The notes: generated from the letters alone by a model not told the origin. DNA of 28,353 nt from Aphodoplasma sp045626925 (GCA_045626925.1 JAZUQZ010000021.1:1-28353); one strand, 5' to 3'; positions 14,631-23,762 are shown, counted from the first letter of the stretch. Numbers and translations are program-made.

Positions 14631-17366
14631 ATGGGCGTTTTTGAAAAAATATTTGGGACATACTCTGAAAGAGAGATAAAGCGTATTGAGCCTATTGCTA
14701 AAAAAGTTGTATCATATGATGAAGAGTACGCGGCGCTTAGTGATACCGAGCTTCGTGCAAAAACGGACGAGTTTAAGGCTCGTCTTAAAAACGGCAAGAC
14801 GCTTGACGACATATTGCCGGAGGCGTTTGCCGCTGTGAGAGAAGCGGCGTGGAGAGTACTTGGAATGAAGCATTTTTATGTGCAGATTCTCGGTGGTATT
14901 ATACTTCATCAGGGCAGAATTGCCGAAATGAAAACGGGTGAAGGTAAAACACTTGTATCGACATTGCCAGCGTATTTGAATGCGCTCACAGGCGATGGTG
15001 TGCACATTGTTACCGTAAATGATTACCTTGCAAAGCGCGATAGTGAATGGATGGGCAAAGTATTTAAGTTTATGGGTCTAAGTGTCGGCCTTATTGTGCA
15101 TGATTTGGAGGCGGAGGAAAGACGCAAGGCATATGCGGCCGATATTACTTATGCAACAAATAATGAGCTTGGGTTTGATTATTTGCGTGACAACATGGTC
15201 ATTTATAAAGAAGAGCTTGTACAACGCAAACAAAACTATGCGATTATAGATGAGGTTGACTCTATATTGATAGATGAGGCCAGAACTCCGCTTATAATTT
15301 CGGGCGCAAGCGGCAAATCGACCCAGCTTTATACTCTTGCGAATACTTTTGCGACAAAGCTTCGTGTAAAATATGTAAAGCAGACAGATGATAAGGAGCT
15401 TGATGAAGAGGTTGATGCGGATTATATTGTCGATGAAAAGGCAAAGTCGGCAACACTTACACCAAAGGGTATTAAAAAAGCAGAGGAATTTTTTAATGTT
15501 GAAAATTTGTCTGACCCTAATAATATGCTTATAAATCATCACATCAATCAGGCTATAAAGGCACACGGCGTTATGAAGCGTGACCGTGAATATGTTGTAA
15601 AAAATGGCGAGGTTATCATAGTTGATGAATTTACGGGTCGTATGATGCTTGGAAGAAGGTATTCCGATGGTTTGCATCAGGCGATTGAGGCAAAGGAGCG
15701 CGTAAAGGTAGAGCGTGAAAGTAAAACGCTTGCGACCATTACATTTCAAAACTTTTTCCGTCTTTATTCAAAGCTTGCCGGTATGACGGGTACTGCTCAG
15801 ACAGAAGAACAGGAATTTCAGCAGATATATAAGCTTGATGTTATTGTTGTGCCGACGAATAAGGATATGATTAGAAAAGACCTTGATGATGCGGTGTATA
15901 AAAACGAGAGCGGAAAATACAGTGCAGTTGTAAAGCAGGTGGAGGAATGTCACAAAAAAGGGCAGCCTGTACTTGTTGGTACGGTTTCGATTGAAAAGTC
16001 AGAAATTATAAGCGATATGCTTAAAAAGAGAGGAATAAAGCACGAGGTTTTAAACGCAAAATATCACGAAAAAGAGGCTGAAATTATATCGCAAGCAGGT
16101 AAAAAAGGTGCGGTTACCATTGCAACCAATATGGCGGGTCGTGGTACCGACATTATGCTTGGTGGTAATGCAGAGCACATGGCGATAGACGAGATGCGTC
16201 GGCTTGGCTTTTCGGAGGAGCTTATTGTTGAGTCAATGAGCTATTCGGATACAGATGATGAAGAAATATTAAATGCAAGAAAGACCTTTGAGGAGCTTAA
16301 TTTAAAATATAAGGAGCAAATTCGTCCCGAGGCGGAGGAGGTTGCAGCGGCGGGCGGACTTTTTGTGATTGGTACAGAACGCCACGAGTCGCGTCGTGTT
16401 GATAATCAGTTGCGTGGCCGTTCCGGTCGTCAGGGCGACCCTGGTGCGTCAAAGTTTTTCTTGTCACTTGAGGATGATTTGATGCGTTTGTTTGGTTCGG
16501 AGCGTATAAGCGCGATGATTGAACGAGTTGGGATTGAAGATGATCAGCCGATTGAGGCAAGGCTTTTGTCAGGTGCTATTGAAAATGCGCAAAAAAGAGT
16601 TGAGGGACACAATTTTGATATAAGAAAGCATGTGTTGCAGTTTGACGAAGTTATGAATGAGCAACGAAAGATGATATATTCGCAGCGCAAGAAGGTGCTT
16701 GACGGTGAAGATTTGCATCCGTCTATTATGCATATGATTGATGATACGATAGATTTTGCAATAAGCAACTATACCGGTGCACCAAACCCTGATGATTGGG
16801 ATTTTGAAAGCTTGTCGGCTTTTGCAACATCAATGTTCTTTGCACCACCGGATAGTTTCAAGTTCTCGTTTGATGAGCTTAGCTCGCTTACTCGAGAGGA
16901 TGTTTCGGATAAGCTTTATGCGTTTGCAAATACAAGAATGGCGTTTCAACAAGAAGTGTTTGGTGCAAATATGGATGAGCTTGAGAGGGTTATACTTCTT
17001 AGGGTTGTTGATACAAAGTGGATGGACCATATAGACGATATGGACCAGCTTAAAAACGGTATTGGACTTAATGCTTATGCCCAGCGTGACCCCGTTATTG
17101 AATATAGGCTTGTGGGTTCTGATATGTATGACGAAATGCTTGCAAATATATCAAACGATACGGTCAAGTATGTACTTGGGGCAACGCCTGCGGCTGATAC
17201 TCTTGAGAGAAGTCAGGTGGCAACGCCGACAACAACATCACACGGTGGAGACGATAGCATTAAAAAGCAGCCGGTTGTTAAAAAGGAAAAAGTGGGCAGA
17301 AATGACCCATGTCCGTGCGGCAGCGGTAAAAAGTATAAAAAATGTTGTGGATTGAATGAGGAATAA
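14631..17366 (+). CDS. secA: Preprotein translocase ATPase SecA
   Basis: 911 aa, full length, from the ATG preceded by AAAGGGTG; the in-frame GTG at 14622 overlaps that ribosome site. SecA drives secretory proteins through SecYEG using ATP. Seen: N-terminal FGTYSEREIKRIEPI; Walker A MKTGEGKT (residues 100-107); VTVNDYLAKRD; Walker B-type IIDEVDSILIDEARTPL; the preprotein cross-linking region; EFTGRMMLGRRYSDGLHQAI; MTGTAQTEEQEF; NMAGRGTDIMLGGNA; RGRSGRQGDPG (arginine finger); and a C-terminal zinc/SecB-type motif NDPCPCGSGKKYKKCCG. It would export the signal-peptide proteins seen in this window. It is single, ending in a strong terminator shared with the converging ylbJ. Confidence 0.98.
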   Translation: MGVFEKIFGTYSEREIKRIEPIAKKVVSYDEEYAALSDTELRAKTDEFKARLKNGKTLDDILPEAFAAVREAAWRVLGMKHFYVQILGGIILHQGRIAEMKTGEGKTLVSTLPAYLNALTGDGVHIVTVNDYLAKRDSEWMGKVFKFMGLSVGLIVHDLEAEERRKAYAADITYATNNELGFDYLRDNMVIYKEELVQRKQNYAIIDEVDSILIDEARTPLIISGASGKSTQLYTLANTFATKLRVKYVKQTDDKELDEEVDADYIVDEKAKSATLTPKGIKKAEEFFNVENLSDPNNMLINHHINQAIKAHGVMKRDREYVVKNGEVIIVDEFTGRMMLGRRYSDGLHQAIEAKERVKVERESKTLATITFQNFFRLYSKLAGMTGTAQTEEQEFQQIYKLDVIVVPTNKDMIRKDLDDAVYKNESGKYSAVVKQVEECHKKGQPVLVGTVSIEKSEIISDMLKKRGIKHEVLNAKYHEKEAEIISQAGKKGAVTIATNMAGRGTDIMLGGNAEHMAIDEMRRLGFSEELIVESMSYSDTDDEEILNARKTFEELNLKYKEQIRPEAEEVAAAGGLFVIGTERHESRRVDNQLRGRSGRQGDPGASKFFLSLEDDLMRLFGSERISAMIERVGIEDDQPIEARLLSGAIENAQKRVEGHNFDIRKHVLQFDEVMNEQRKMIYSQRKKVLDGEDLHPSIMHMIDDTIDFAISNYTGAPNPDDWDFESLSAFATSMFFAPPDSFKFSFDELSSLTREDVSDKLYAFANTRMAFQQEVFGANMDELERVILLRVVDTKWMDHIDDMDQLKNGIGLNAYAQRDPVIEYRLVGSDMYDEMLANISNDTVKYVLGATPAADTLERSQVATPTTTSHGGDDSIKKQPVVKKEKVGRNDPCPCGSGKKYKKCCGLNEE

Positions 17367-17372
17367 TAAAAA

Positions 17373-17400
17373 AGAGTGGTCACAGACCGCTCTTTTTTTT
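17373..17400. terminator. Bidirectional terminator between secA and ylbJ
   Basis: Stem AGAGTGGTC (17373-17381) with GACCGCTCT (17385-17393), one G-U pair, loop ACA. T8 follows on the plus strand and TTTTTTA on the minus strand. It overlaps the last codons of ylbJ. Confidence 0.9.
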
Positions 17401-18516
17401 GTGTTTGACGCTTTCTTTCCAATAATATATTTTTTCCAATAGCCAGAAAAGAAGCATTATTAAAACTGTGCTTGCAAGGTATAGGACGGAGAGCTTCATC
17501 GCAGATGCAAAGTCAATGAGCTCGGCGGCGCGTAACGGATACATATACTCGGCATATGCCGGGGCGTATTTCGTTTTAAAAATCAGCACTGTTAAGAGTG
17601 CGGCGATGAGAGAGTGAAGAGCTTTGCCAATAAAATACAATTTTGTGTCAAGGTCTGTTTTTGCTGTTATGCCAAGCACCTGGAAATGTACGCTTATACC
17701 GGCAAAGCCGATGATTGCAGAGACTAGCATCAGACGCATATTTATTGAAAGAGCGGATGATATAACGGCTTGCAGTCCTGTTGAAATTTCAAGAAGACCG
17801 AAAAGGAATAGGGAAAACTCAGAATCGGGGAAAAGTGGTTTTAGTGATGCGGTTATTACAGAGAAAAGCACAGTAAAGCCGCACACAAGTAAAATATTAT
17901 TCATAGAATTTGATACGGCGTTTTTTATAATTTCCGAGAGCGGTTTTGCACAATAAAGGGAGATGTTTTGTTTGTTTGAAAAGTTTTTTTCACGGTTAAA
18001 AAGGCATAAAAATCCGCCTGTAATAAGTGATGATAAAATATGTATAATGTAGAGAATGATGCCTATTTTTTGGTTTGCAAACATGGACGCGCCGACGCAG
18101 CCTATAATAAATAATGGTCCGGAGTTGTTGCAAAAGGCGAGAAGCTTTTCGGCTTCGCGTTTTGTAAGTGCGCCGCTATTATACATATCACATACACATA
18201 CGGCGCCGAGTGGATAGCCGCTTATTATACCTAAAACAAGGCATAGTGCACCCTTGCCTGATATTGCAAAAAGAGGCCTCATAAGCTTTGACATCGGTCG
18301 GCATATAAGCTCGGCAAAGCCAAGCGATATAAGAAGCGACGAAAATACAAAAAAGGGGAAAAGGCTTGGAATAAGAATATTTGCACACAACAAGAGTGCA
18401 TTTTTTGATGCGTTTATTGCACGCTCGGGATAAAGGATGATGCTTGTTATAAAGTATATTGTGGCGGCGATATATATAGATTTTTTTACTTTTGAATAAT
18501 TTGAAAAGGTTTTCAA
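17380..18516 (-). CDS. ylbJ: Sporulation integral membrane protein YlbJ
   Basis: 378 aa polytopic membrane protein starting at a TTG with AGGAGGG about 6 nt upstream. Family signatures: LIPSLFPFFVFSSLLISLG near the N-terminus; MRPLFAISGKGALCLVLGII; SGYPLGA; the CNNSGPLFIIG motif; and a second half-repeat region with NSMNNILLVCGF and FAGISVHFQVLG. YlbJ is needed for spore cortex formation and heat resistance in Bacillus; its exact transport role is not settled. It lies divergent from yqfC, and a sigma-E-like promoter can be drawn upstream, fitting mother-cell expression. It ends inside the secA terminator. Confidence 0.9.
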   Translation of the reverse strand: MKTFSNYSKVKKSIYIAATIYFITSIILYPERAINASKNALLLCANILIPSLFPFFVFSSLLISLGFAELICRPMSKLMRPLFAISGKGALCLVLGIISGYPLGAVCVCDMYNSGALTKREAEKLLAFCNNSGPLFIIGCVGASMFANQKIGIILYIIHILSSLITGGFLCLFNREKNFSNKQNISLYCAKPLSEIIKNAVSNSMNNILLVCGFTVLFSVITASLKPLFPDSEFSLFLFGLLEISTGLQAVISSALSINMRLMLVSAIIGFAGISVHFQVLGITAKTDLDTKLYFIGKALHSLIAALLTVLIFKTKYAPAYAEYMYPLRAAELIDFASAMKLSVLYLASTVLIMLLFWLLEKIYYWKESVKHKKKSGL

Positions 18517-18538
18517 GAAAATCCCTCCTAAAAAAACG

Positions 18539-18570
18539 GAATATACTTTGTCTTGGTAAATGTATATGAC
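18539..18570 (-). promoter_or_regulatory. Possible sigma-E-like promoter of ylbJ
   Basis: On the minus strand, GTCATATA (18563-18570), 16-nt spacer, GTATATTC (18539-18546). The pattern resembles mother-cell sigma-E sites rather than sigma-A. The call leans on the known sigma-E control of ylbJ in Bacillus. For the divergent yqfC, a weak ACATT-N16-CATAAAAT arrangement is visible in the same 117-nt gap. Confidence 0.3.
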
Positions 18571-18633
18571 ATTAAAAAGCTTGATAGTGCATAAAATTGT
18601 TGTGTGCTATAAAAAAATATATGGGGTGGTTTT

Positions 18634-18942
18634 TTGAAGAAAAAGAAACACAAAATAAATGTTGTGCAAACACAATATACACTCTCTCGCGCGGAGAGAC
18701 TTGTGGAAATGCTTGATTTGCCGAAAGATATTGTTTTAAATCTTCCAAAGCTTATTTTCACGGGCAATCGCGAGCTTTTTGTAGAAAATTATCGCGGGAT
18801 TGTTGAATATTCGGACACGGTAATGCGCATAAGCACGGGCGAGAGCATTATAAAGGTTGGGGGCAGGGGGCTTGGGATTAAAAATATTGCCAGTGAAGAA
18901 ATTACGCTTTGTGGCGAAATAAAAACACTTGAATTTATGTGA
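18634..18942 (+). CDS. yqfC: Sporulation protein YqfC
   Basis: 102 aa from a TTG that follows GGGGTGG by 5 nt. The sequence LVEMLDLPKDIVLNLPKLIF, then IENYRG-like VENYRGIVEYSD, then GGRGLGIKNIASEEI matches the YqfC/YabP family of small sporulation proteins with a YabP-like fold. Its neighbour yqfD and the following phoH are the usual order. In Bacillus it is part of the sigma-E regulon; the molecular role is unknown. Its stop lies 14 nt before the chosen yqfD start, so the two are probably translated from one mRNA. Confidence 0.9.
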   Translation: MKKKKHKINVVQTQYTLSRAERLVEMLDLPKDIVLNLPKLIFTGNRELFVENYRGIVEYSDTVMRISTGESIIKVGGRGLGIKNIASEEITLCGEIKTLEFM

Positions 18943-18956
18943 GGGGTGTAGGAGAT

Positions 18957-20171
18957 ATGCTTGCCAGAATGTTTTGTTTTTTGCGAGGATATGTATGCGT
19001 CATTGTAAAAAGCAATTTTATTGAGCGCTTTATTAACATATGCATAAGGCGTAATATATATTTGTGGGATATAAGACATAAAAGTGCTGATGAGGCGAAT
19101 ATGAAGATGAGCATAAAGGCGTTTTTAAAAATTCGCCCAATTGCAAAAAAGACACATTCGGTCGTAAAAATCAGAAAAAAATGTGGTTTGCCGATACTTC
19201 TTCATCGATATAAAAAACGCTATTTTTTGCTTTGGGGGTTCGTTTTTGCAATATGCTTTTTATTTATTATGTCACAGTTTGTCTGGTCGATTGAAATTGT
19301 GGGAAATGATAGGGTCAGTGACGAAAGAATATTGCAGGTTTTGGAACAGATGGGCTTTAGGAAGGGGTGCTATAAGAGAAAATTTGATGCACGCGATTTG
19401 AAAAACGGGGCTCTTTTAGAGCTTGATGAATTGAGTTGGATTTGGGTTGATGTGCGCGGCAGCAAGGCCACTGTGAGCGTAAATGAAAAAAAGCAGGCAC
19501 CGATAATTATTGATAAAAATATCCCGTGTGACATTATAGCTATGCGTTCGGGCGTAATAAAGGATATGACAATTAAAGAGGGACAAAGCAGCGTGCAAAT
19601 CGGCCAAACAGTTATGGAGGGACAGCTTTTGATAAGCGGTGTGATGAAAAGCGAGCGTGCAGATGCAAGATATACTCATGCAGCAGGTGCGGTATATGCA
19701 CGAACATGGTATGAAAGCTCCGGTGTGTATCCGTTATCAAAACAGATAAGGACGCCTAGTGGTAAAAAAACAAGCAGACACAGCTTGTATGTTGGGAATA
19801 TGAAATTGGACTTTTTTACAAAGAAAGAAATTCCGTATGAAAATTATGATACAGAAAACAAGCGCCACGACCTTGTAATTTTTGGCGTTTATACTGGTAT
19901 TTCGTGGGAGACGGCGTGCTATAATGAGGTGACTGTTACATATGAGCCATTGTCAGCAGAGCAGAGCGCTGAAAATGCGCGTGCTGAGCTTGAGAGCAAG
20001 ATTGTTCCGGACACCAATGATGCGCTCTTGCAATCGAGTGACATAAACTATGTCGCGGTCGACGAAAATAACATAAGGGTTACTTTGACACAGGAGTATG
20101 TTGAACAAATTGGTTATGAAAAGAAAATTGATATGTTTTTATCCTCCGATGAAGAGAAAAAAGCAAATTAG
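18957..20171 (+). CDS. yqfD: Sporulation protein YqfD
   Basis: 404 aa from the ATG at 18957, with AGGGG about 10 nt upstream; a GTG at 18939 overlapping the yqfC stop is the alternative start. The N-terminus is a cytoplasmic region (FLRGYVCVIVKSNFIERFIN, then IRRNIYLWDI), then one membrane segment (about 90-110, FVFAICFLFIMSQFVWSIEI). A long extracytoplasmic POTRA-like part follows (VGNDRVSDERILQVLEQMGF, then DELSWIWVDVRGSKATVSV) with biotinyl-lipoyl-like elements (GVIKDMTIKEGQ). YqfD is required for engulfment-stage sporulation in Bacillus. It sits directly after yqfC and before phoH, as in most spore formers. Confidence 0.92.
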   Translation: MLARMFCFLRGYVCVIVKSNFIERFINICIRRNIYLWDIRHKSADEANMKMSIKAFLKIRPIAKKTHSVVKIRKKCGLPILLHRYKKRYFLLWGFVFAICFLFIMSQFVWSIEIVGNDRVSDERILQVLEQMGFRKGCYKRKFDARDLKNGALLELDELSWIWVDVRGSKATVSVNEKKQAPIIIDKNIPCDIIAMRSGVIKDMTIKEGQSSVQIGQTVMEGQLLISGVMKSERADARYTHAAGAVYARTWYESSGVYPLSKQIRTPSGKKTSRHSLYVGNMKLDFFTKKEIPYENYDTENKRHDLVIFGVYTGISWETACYNEVTVTYEPLSAEQSAENARAELESKIVPDTNDALLQSSDINYVAVDENNIRVTLTQEYVEQIGYEKKIDMFLSSDEEKKAN

Positions 20172-20194
20172 ATACGAATTTGGAAATTAAAGTG

Positions 20195-20223
20195 TTGATA
20201 GTTTAAAAAAAATAGATTATAAT
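20195..20223 (+). promoter_or_regulatory. Promoter of the phoH-ybeY-era unit
   Basis: TTGATA (20195-20200), N17, TATAAT (20218-20223): a good sigma-A match, 24 nt after the yqfD stop. It would give phoH, ybeY and era vegetative expression independent of the sporulation genes upstream. Confidence 0.75.
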
Positions 20224-20306
20224 AACTATATAGGTAGTTTTTGCAAATGTATCGTGATATAAAGCAGTGAAAATATATACAAATGAGAAACGGGAGTGAG
20301 CAGTTT

Positions 20307-21299
20307 TTGGTTGAGAAGGTTTATGTACTTGATGAGCAGGTTGATATAGCGGCTCTGTTTGGAAGCTTTGATGAAAATATCAAGCTGATTGAAAAAGAGC
20401 TTAATGTTAAAATATTAAATCGCGGTTGTGATATGAAAATCCTTGGCGAGCAGGAAAATGTCGATAATACCACAAAGGTAATTGACAATCTTGTATCTAT
20501 TTTAAACAGAGGGGATGTGCTTGGAGAGCAGAATATCTTATACACTATATCGATGGTTGAGGACGGAATCGAGCATGGACTCAGCAGTCTTGGGGCAGAT
20601 GTTGTGTGTATAAGTGCAAAGGGCAAGCCGATAAAGAGCAAAACTCTTGGACAAAAAAAGTATGTTAACATGATTAAAAATAATACAATAACTTTTGGCA
20701 TAGGCCCTGCCGGCACAGGAAAGACATATCTTGCTGTTGCGGCGGCGGTGACTGCGTTCAGAAATAAAGAGGTAAGTCGTATTATTTTGACGAGGCCTGC
20801 TGTTGAGGCGGGGGAAAAGCTTGGGTTTTTGCCGGGCGATTTGCAGATGAAGGTTGACCCTTATCTTCGACCGTTATACGATGCGATGTATGACATGCTT
20901 GGGGCGGAAAGTTATCAAAAATACCTTGAGCGCGCTATGATTGAGGTTGCACCTCTTGCATATATGCGTGGTCGCACGCTTGATGATGCGTTTATAATTT
21001 TAGACGAGGCACAAAACACTACGCCGGAACAAATGAAGATGTTTTTGACACGCATAGGCTTTGGTTCAAAGGCGATTGTGACGGGCGATATCACACAGGT
21101 TGATTTGCCTGATGGTAAAAAGTCGGGGCTTAAAGAGGCGGCAAAGGTGCTCAAAAATATTGAGGGAATAGATTTTTGTTATCTTAATGAAAAGGATGTT
21201 GTGCGCCACCCGCTTGTGCAAAAAATTATTACTGCGTATGAAAAAGCAGAGCAGGAAAAGGCGCGCCGCACAGCGACAAAGGAGAAAAATCATTATTGA
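20307..21299 (+). CDS. phoH: PhoH-like ATPase
   Basis: 330 aa from the TTG at 20307, preceded by GGGAG with a 10-nt spacer; the ATG at 20283 lacks a ribosome site. It has an N-terminal KH-like region, then the PhoH P-loop NTPase domain: Walker A GPAGTGKT (133-140), ILTRPAVEAGEKLGFLPGD, Walker B AFIILDEAQN (Asp233-Glu234), and VTGDITQVDLP. PhoH proteins are linked to RNA metabolism and phosphate stress; the precise substrate is unknown. Association with ybeY, an rRNA maturation gene 22 nt downstream, supports a role in RNA processing. The usual intervening 7TM-HD gene (yqfF/pgpH) is absent here. Confidence 0.95.
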   Translation: MVEKVYVLDEQVDIAALFGSFDENIKLIEKELNVKILNRGCDMKILGEQENVDNTTKVIDNLVSILNRGDVLGEQNILYTISMVEDGIEHGLSSLGADVVCISAKGKPIKSKTLGQKKYVNMIKNNTITFGIGPAGTGKTYLAVAAAVTAFRNKEVSRIILTRPAVEAGEKLGFLPGDLQMKVDPYLRPLYDAMYDMLGAESYQKYLERAMIEVAPLAYMRGRTLDDAFIILDEAQNTTPEQMKMFLTRIGFGSKAIVTGDITQVDLPDGKKSGLKEAAKVLKNIEGIDFCYLNEKDVVRHPLVQKIITAYEKAEQEKARRTATKEKNHY

Positions 21300-21321
21300 T
21301 TGTAAAAGGGGGGGAGCATTT

Positions 21322-21807
21322 GTGTTTGCAGCAGATGTAATTATTGAAAACGAACAAGATATATGTGATTTTACAGACGAAATGGAACAGACGGTTTCAA
21401 AAGTAATCAACAAGGTGCTTGAGCAGGAGGGCTTTTGTGAAAGTTGTGAGGTGTCGGTGCTTATAACAGATGATGAAAATATTCATATGCTAAATGCGGA
21501 GCATCGCTCAAAGGATTGTGCGACGGATGTGCTTTCGTTTCCAATGCTCGAGTTTGATGAGGAACACAATATTATTGGCGAGGATGATTTTGGTGGACTG
21601 CTTTTGGGCGATATTGTTATAAGCCTTGAGCGAGCATATGCACAGGCAAAAGAGTATGGTCACAGTCCTTTGCGTGAGGTGGGCTTTTTGTGTGCGCACT
21701 CTACACTTCATCTTCTCGGTTATGACCACGAGGACAGTGAGCAGAGTCGCGTTATTATGCGCGAAAAAGAGGAGAAGGCGCTTTCGGCGCTTTCGCTTGT
21801 GCGTTAA
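21322..21807 (+). CDS. ybeY: Endoribonuclease YbeY (16S rRNA maturation)
   Basis: 161 aa from the GTG that follows GGGGGGAG by 6 nt; the longer frame back to 21187 overlaps phoH and is not family-like. The metal-binding motif H-x3-H-x5-H is present as HSTLHLLGYDH with His126, His130 and His136. NAEHRSKDCATDVLSFPM and GDIVISLERA are the other conserved blocks. YbeY is a zinc endoribonuclease involved in 16S rRNA 3'-end processing and ribosome quality control. It lies between phoH and era, the conserved order; era follows after 23 nt, and both are probably in one transcript. Confidence 0.95.
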   Translation: MFAADVIIENEQDICDFTDEMEQTVSKVINKVLEQEGFCESCEVSVLITDDENIHMLNAEHRSKDCATDVLSFPMLEFDEEHNIIGEDDFGGLLLGDIVISLERAYAQAKEYGHSPLREVGFLCAHSTLHLLGYDHEDSEQSRVIMREKEEKALSALSLVR

Positions 21808-21830
21808 TAAAAGATAAGGAGCGGACAAAT

Positions 21831-22721
21831 TTGATAAACAATAACTTTAAATCGGGATTTGTTTCGATAATAGGACGACCAAATGTCGGCAAATCCACAC
21901 TTTTAAATTCGCTTGTCGGCGAAAAAATTGCTATAATTTCGGACAAACCGCAGACAACGCGAAATAAAATTCTTGCAATAAGAAATACAGATGAGGCGCA
22001 GATTATATTTACTGATACGCCCGGTATTCACAAGCCTAAAAACAAGCTTGGGGAATATATGGTAAAGGTAGCAAACGAATCAATGGGCGAGATGGATGTT
22101 GTTTTGTTTGTTGTTGACGCGACCAATAAAACTACAGAGCCGGAGAGAAACATTGCGGCCAATCTTGCATCGCTTCGTGTGCCGGTAATTTTAGTTATAA
22201 ATAAGGTTGACCTTGTGCATAAGGAGTCCATTCTTCCGCTTATTGCAGATTTTAGCAGTTTGCATAATTTTGAGGAGATTGTTCCTGTAAGTGCTCTCAA
22301 AGAGGACGGTACAGACAGACTTTTGAGCGAGATAATGCACTATATTCCGAATGGGCCTGCGTTTTTTCCTGATGACATGATTACTGACCAACCGGAGAAG
22401 CAAATTGCGGCAGAGATTATACGCGAAAAGCTATTGTGGCTTTTGGATAAAGAAGTGCCGCATGGTATTGCAATCGAAATTATGAAAATGACAGAGGGCG
22501 ACAAAATAACATCAATACAGGCAAATATTTACTGTGAAAAGGCGTCGCACAAGGGAATTGTTATAGGGAAAGACGGTGCATTGTTAAAAAAGGCAGGTAC
22601 TATGGCGCGTATTGATATTCAAAAAATGCTTGGTAAAAAAGTTTTTCTTGATTTGTGGGTAAAGGTTAAGAGTGATTGGAGAAACAATAATTATTTGATA
22701 CGAAATTTTGGATACGAATAA
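21831..22721 (+). CDS. era: GTPase Era
   Basis: 296 aa from a TTG with AAGGAG 10 nt upstream. All GTPase boxes are present: G1 GRPNVGKST (15-23), G2/switch I QTTR (41-44), G3 DTPG (62-65), G4 NKVD (124-127) and G5 SAL (154-156). The C-terminal KH domain has the VIGKDG loop. Era binds the 3' end of 16S rRNA and helps 30S assembly, in line with ybeY upstream. The sequence after the stop (22722-22755) can form an AT-only hairpin, a weak terminator candidate, so read-through into yqzL and recO is possible. Confidence 0.97.
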   Translation: MINNNFKSGFVSIIGRPNVGKSTLLNSLVGEKIAIISDKPQTTRNKILAIRNTDEAQIIFTDTPGIHKPKNKLGEYMVKVANESMGEMDVVLFVVDATNKTTEPERNIAANLASLRVPVILVINKVDLVHKESILPLIADFSSLHNFEEIVPVSALKEDGTDRLLSEIMHYIPNGPAFFPDDMITDQPEKQIAAEIIREKLLWLLDKEVPHGIAIEIMKMTEGDKITSIQANIYCEKASHKGIVIGKDGALLKKAGTMARIDIQKMLGKKVFLDLWVKVKSDWRNNNYLIRNFGYE

Positions 22722-22809
22722 AAAATAATTTTATTTTTGCGATTATTATTTTTAAAAATTGTCAATGCTATCTTTGTAAAAGTAATTTTGTTGATAGGGG
22801 GCAATTTTT

Positions 22810-22944
22810 ATGTTTTACGAGTATATGTGGCAGAAATTTTTTATGACGGGAAGCGTTTTGGATTATATCATTTTCAGAGAGGTGGAAAGTGATATAGCAG
22901 AATGTAATGATGATGAGCCGGCGAAGGTGCCGCTTACTGTTTGA
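22810..22944 (+). CDS. yqzL: YqzL-like small protein
   Basis: 44 aa; the ATG follows GATAGGGGGC. The sequence begins MFYEYMWQKFFMTGSVLDY and continues IIFREVES. It matches the short YqzL family in the pattern of an aromatic N-terminus, W..F..TG, then a tyrosine and F+E+E. Position strongly supports the call, since yqzL lies between era and recO in many Firmicutes. The C-terminus (ECNDDEPAKVPLTV) is acidic and probably flexible. Function is unknown. recO starts 61 nt further on. Confidence 0.75.
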   Translation: MFYEYMWQKFFMTGSVLDYIIFREVESDIAECNDDEPAKVPLTV

Positions 22945-23005
22945 GAGTACGATTTTTGTGCGACGACATAAAATATGTTGTCGTGCGTTACATAGGCGGA
23001 GTGTT

Positions 23006-23749
23006 ATGGAAACGATTGTTACAAAGGGACTTGTGATAAAGCAGACAAATTATGGCGAAGCGGACAGAATTTTAAATATATTTACAAAAGAGCTTGGGAT
23101 AGTGAGTGTGCTTGTAAAGGGTGCGCGCAAATACAAAAGCCATCAAGGCGCAGCGTCGCAACTTTTATACTACTCATCCTTTACGCTTGTGAGTGGCAAG
23201 GGTATGTATACGATGCGTGGGGCAAGCTGTATAGAAAGCTTTTTTTCATTGTCGGAAAGTCTTGAAAAGCTTGCGCTTTGTACATATTTTTTTGACATAA
23301 CAAAGGCGCTTGTGGCCGAGAATGTGCCCGATGAAGATGTTTTGTCGCTTCTTTTAAACACATTATATATATTGAAGAACAAAGAGCGCTCGATTCGTCT
23401 TATAAAGTCGGCATATGAATTGAAGCTTCTTGCTTTGAGCGGCTTTATGGCAAGCTGTGAGGACTGTAGTGTATGTGGCGATGCAAAAATTGGAGAGGGG
23501 CTTTTTTCGCCGTCGCGAGGTGCGATGGTATGCAAAAGCTGTGCACGACCAGCTGATGCGATAAAAATATCGGGCGCGACAAGAAGTGCGATGGAGTATA
23601 TTATAAATAATGATGCAGATAAAATTTATTCATTTACACTCTCTGAGGAGGCGCTTTGTGAGCTTGGAAGTGTGTGTGAAAGATTTTTGATTTGTTGTGC
23701 AGAGAGGGAATTTTTGTCACTTTCGTACTATAAAAGCGTATGTTTATAG
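23006..23749 (+). CDS. recO: DNA repair protein RecO
   Basis: 247 aa from the ATG preceded by GGCGGAG; the longer frame from 22907 overlaps yqzL and has no family similarity in its first 33 codons. It has an N-terminal OB-fold (TKGLVIKQTNYGEADRILNI, then LVKGARKYKS), a helical middle, and a zinc finger with the CxxC pairs Cys154/Cys157 and Cys176/Cys179. RecO loads RecA with RecR onto SSB-coated DNA in RecF-pathway recombination. It is the last gene of the era-yqzL-recO run, followed by an A/T-rich terminator hairpin. Confidence 0.95.
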   Translation: METIVTKGLVIKQTNYGEADRILNIFTKELGIVSVLVKGARKYKSHQGAASQLLYYSSFTLVSGKGMYTMRGASCIESFFSLSESLEKLALCTYFFDITKALVAENVPDEDVLSLLLNTLYILKNKERSIRLIKSAYELKLLALSGFMASCEDCSVCGDAKIGEGLFSPSRGAMVCKSCARPADAIKISGATRSAMEYIINNDADKIYSFTLSEEALCELGSVCERFLICCAEREFLSLSYYKSVCL

Positions 23750-23762
23750 TAGATTTACTATT

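Noticed and set aside
15078..15749. 223-aa minus-strand frame within secA
   Set aside because: Lies wholly antisense to conserved SecA motifs; composition and lack of a ribosome site mark it as a shadow.
22907..23005. Extended RecO N-terminus from 22907
   Set aside because: Overlaps the yqzL reading frame and encodes an Arg/Cys-rich stretch absent from RecO; the ATG at 23006 has GGCGGAG upstream.
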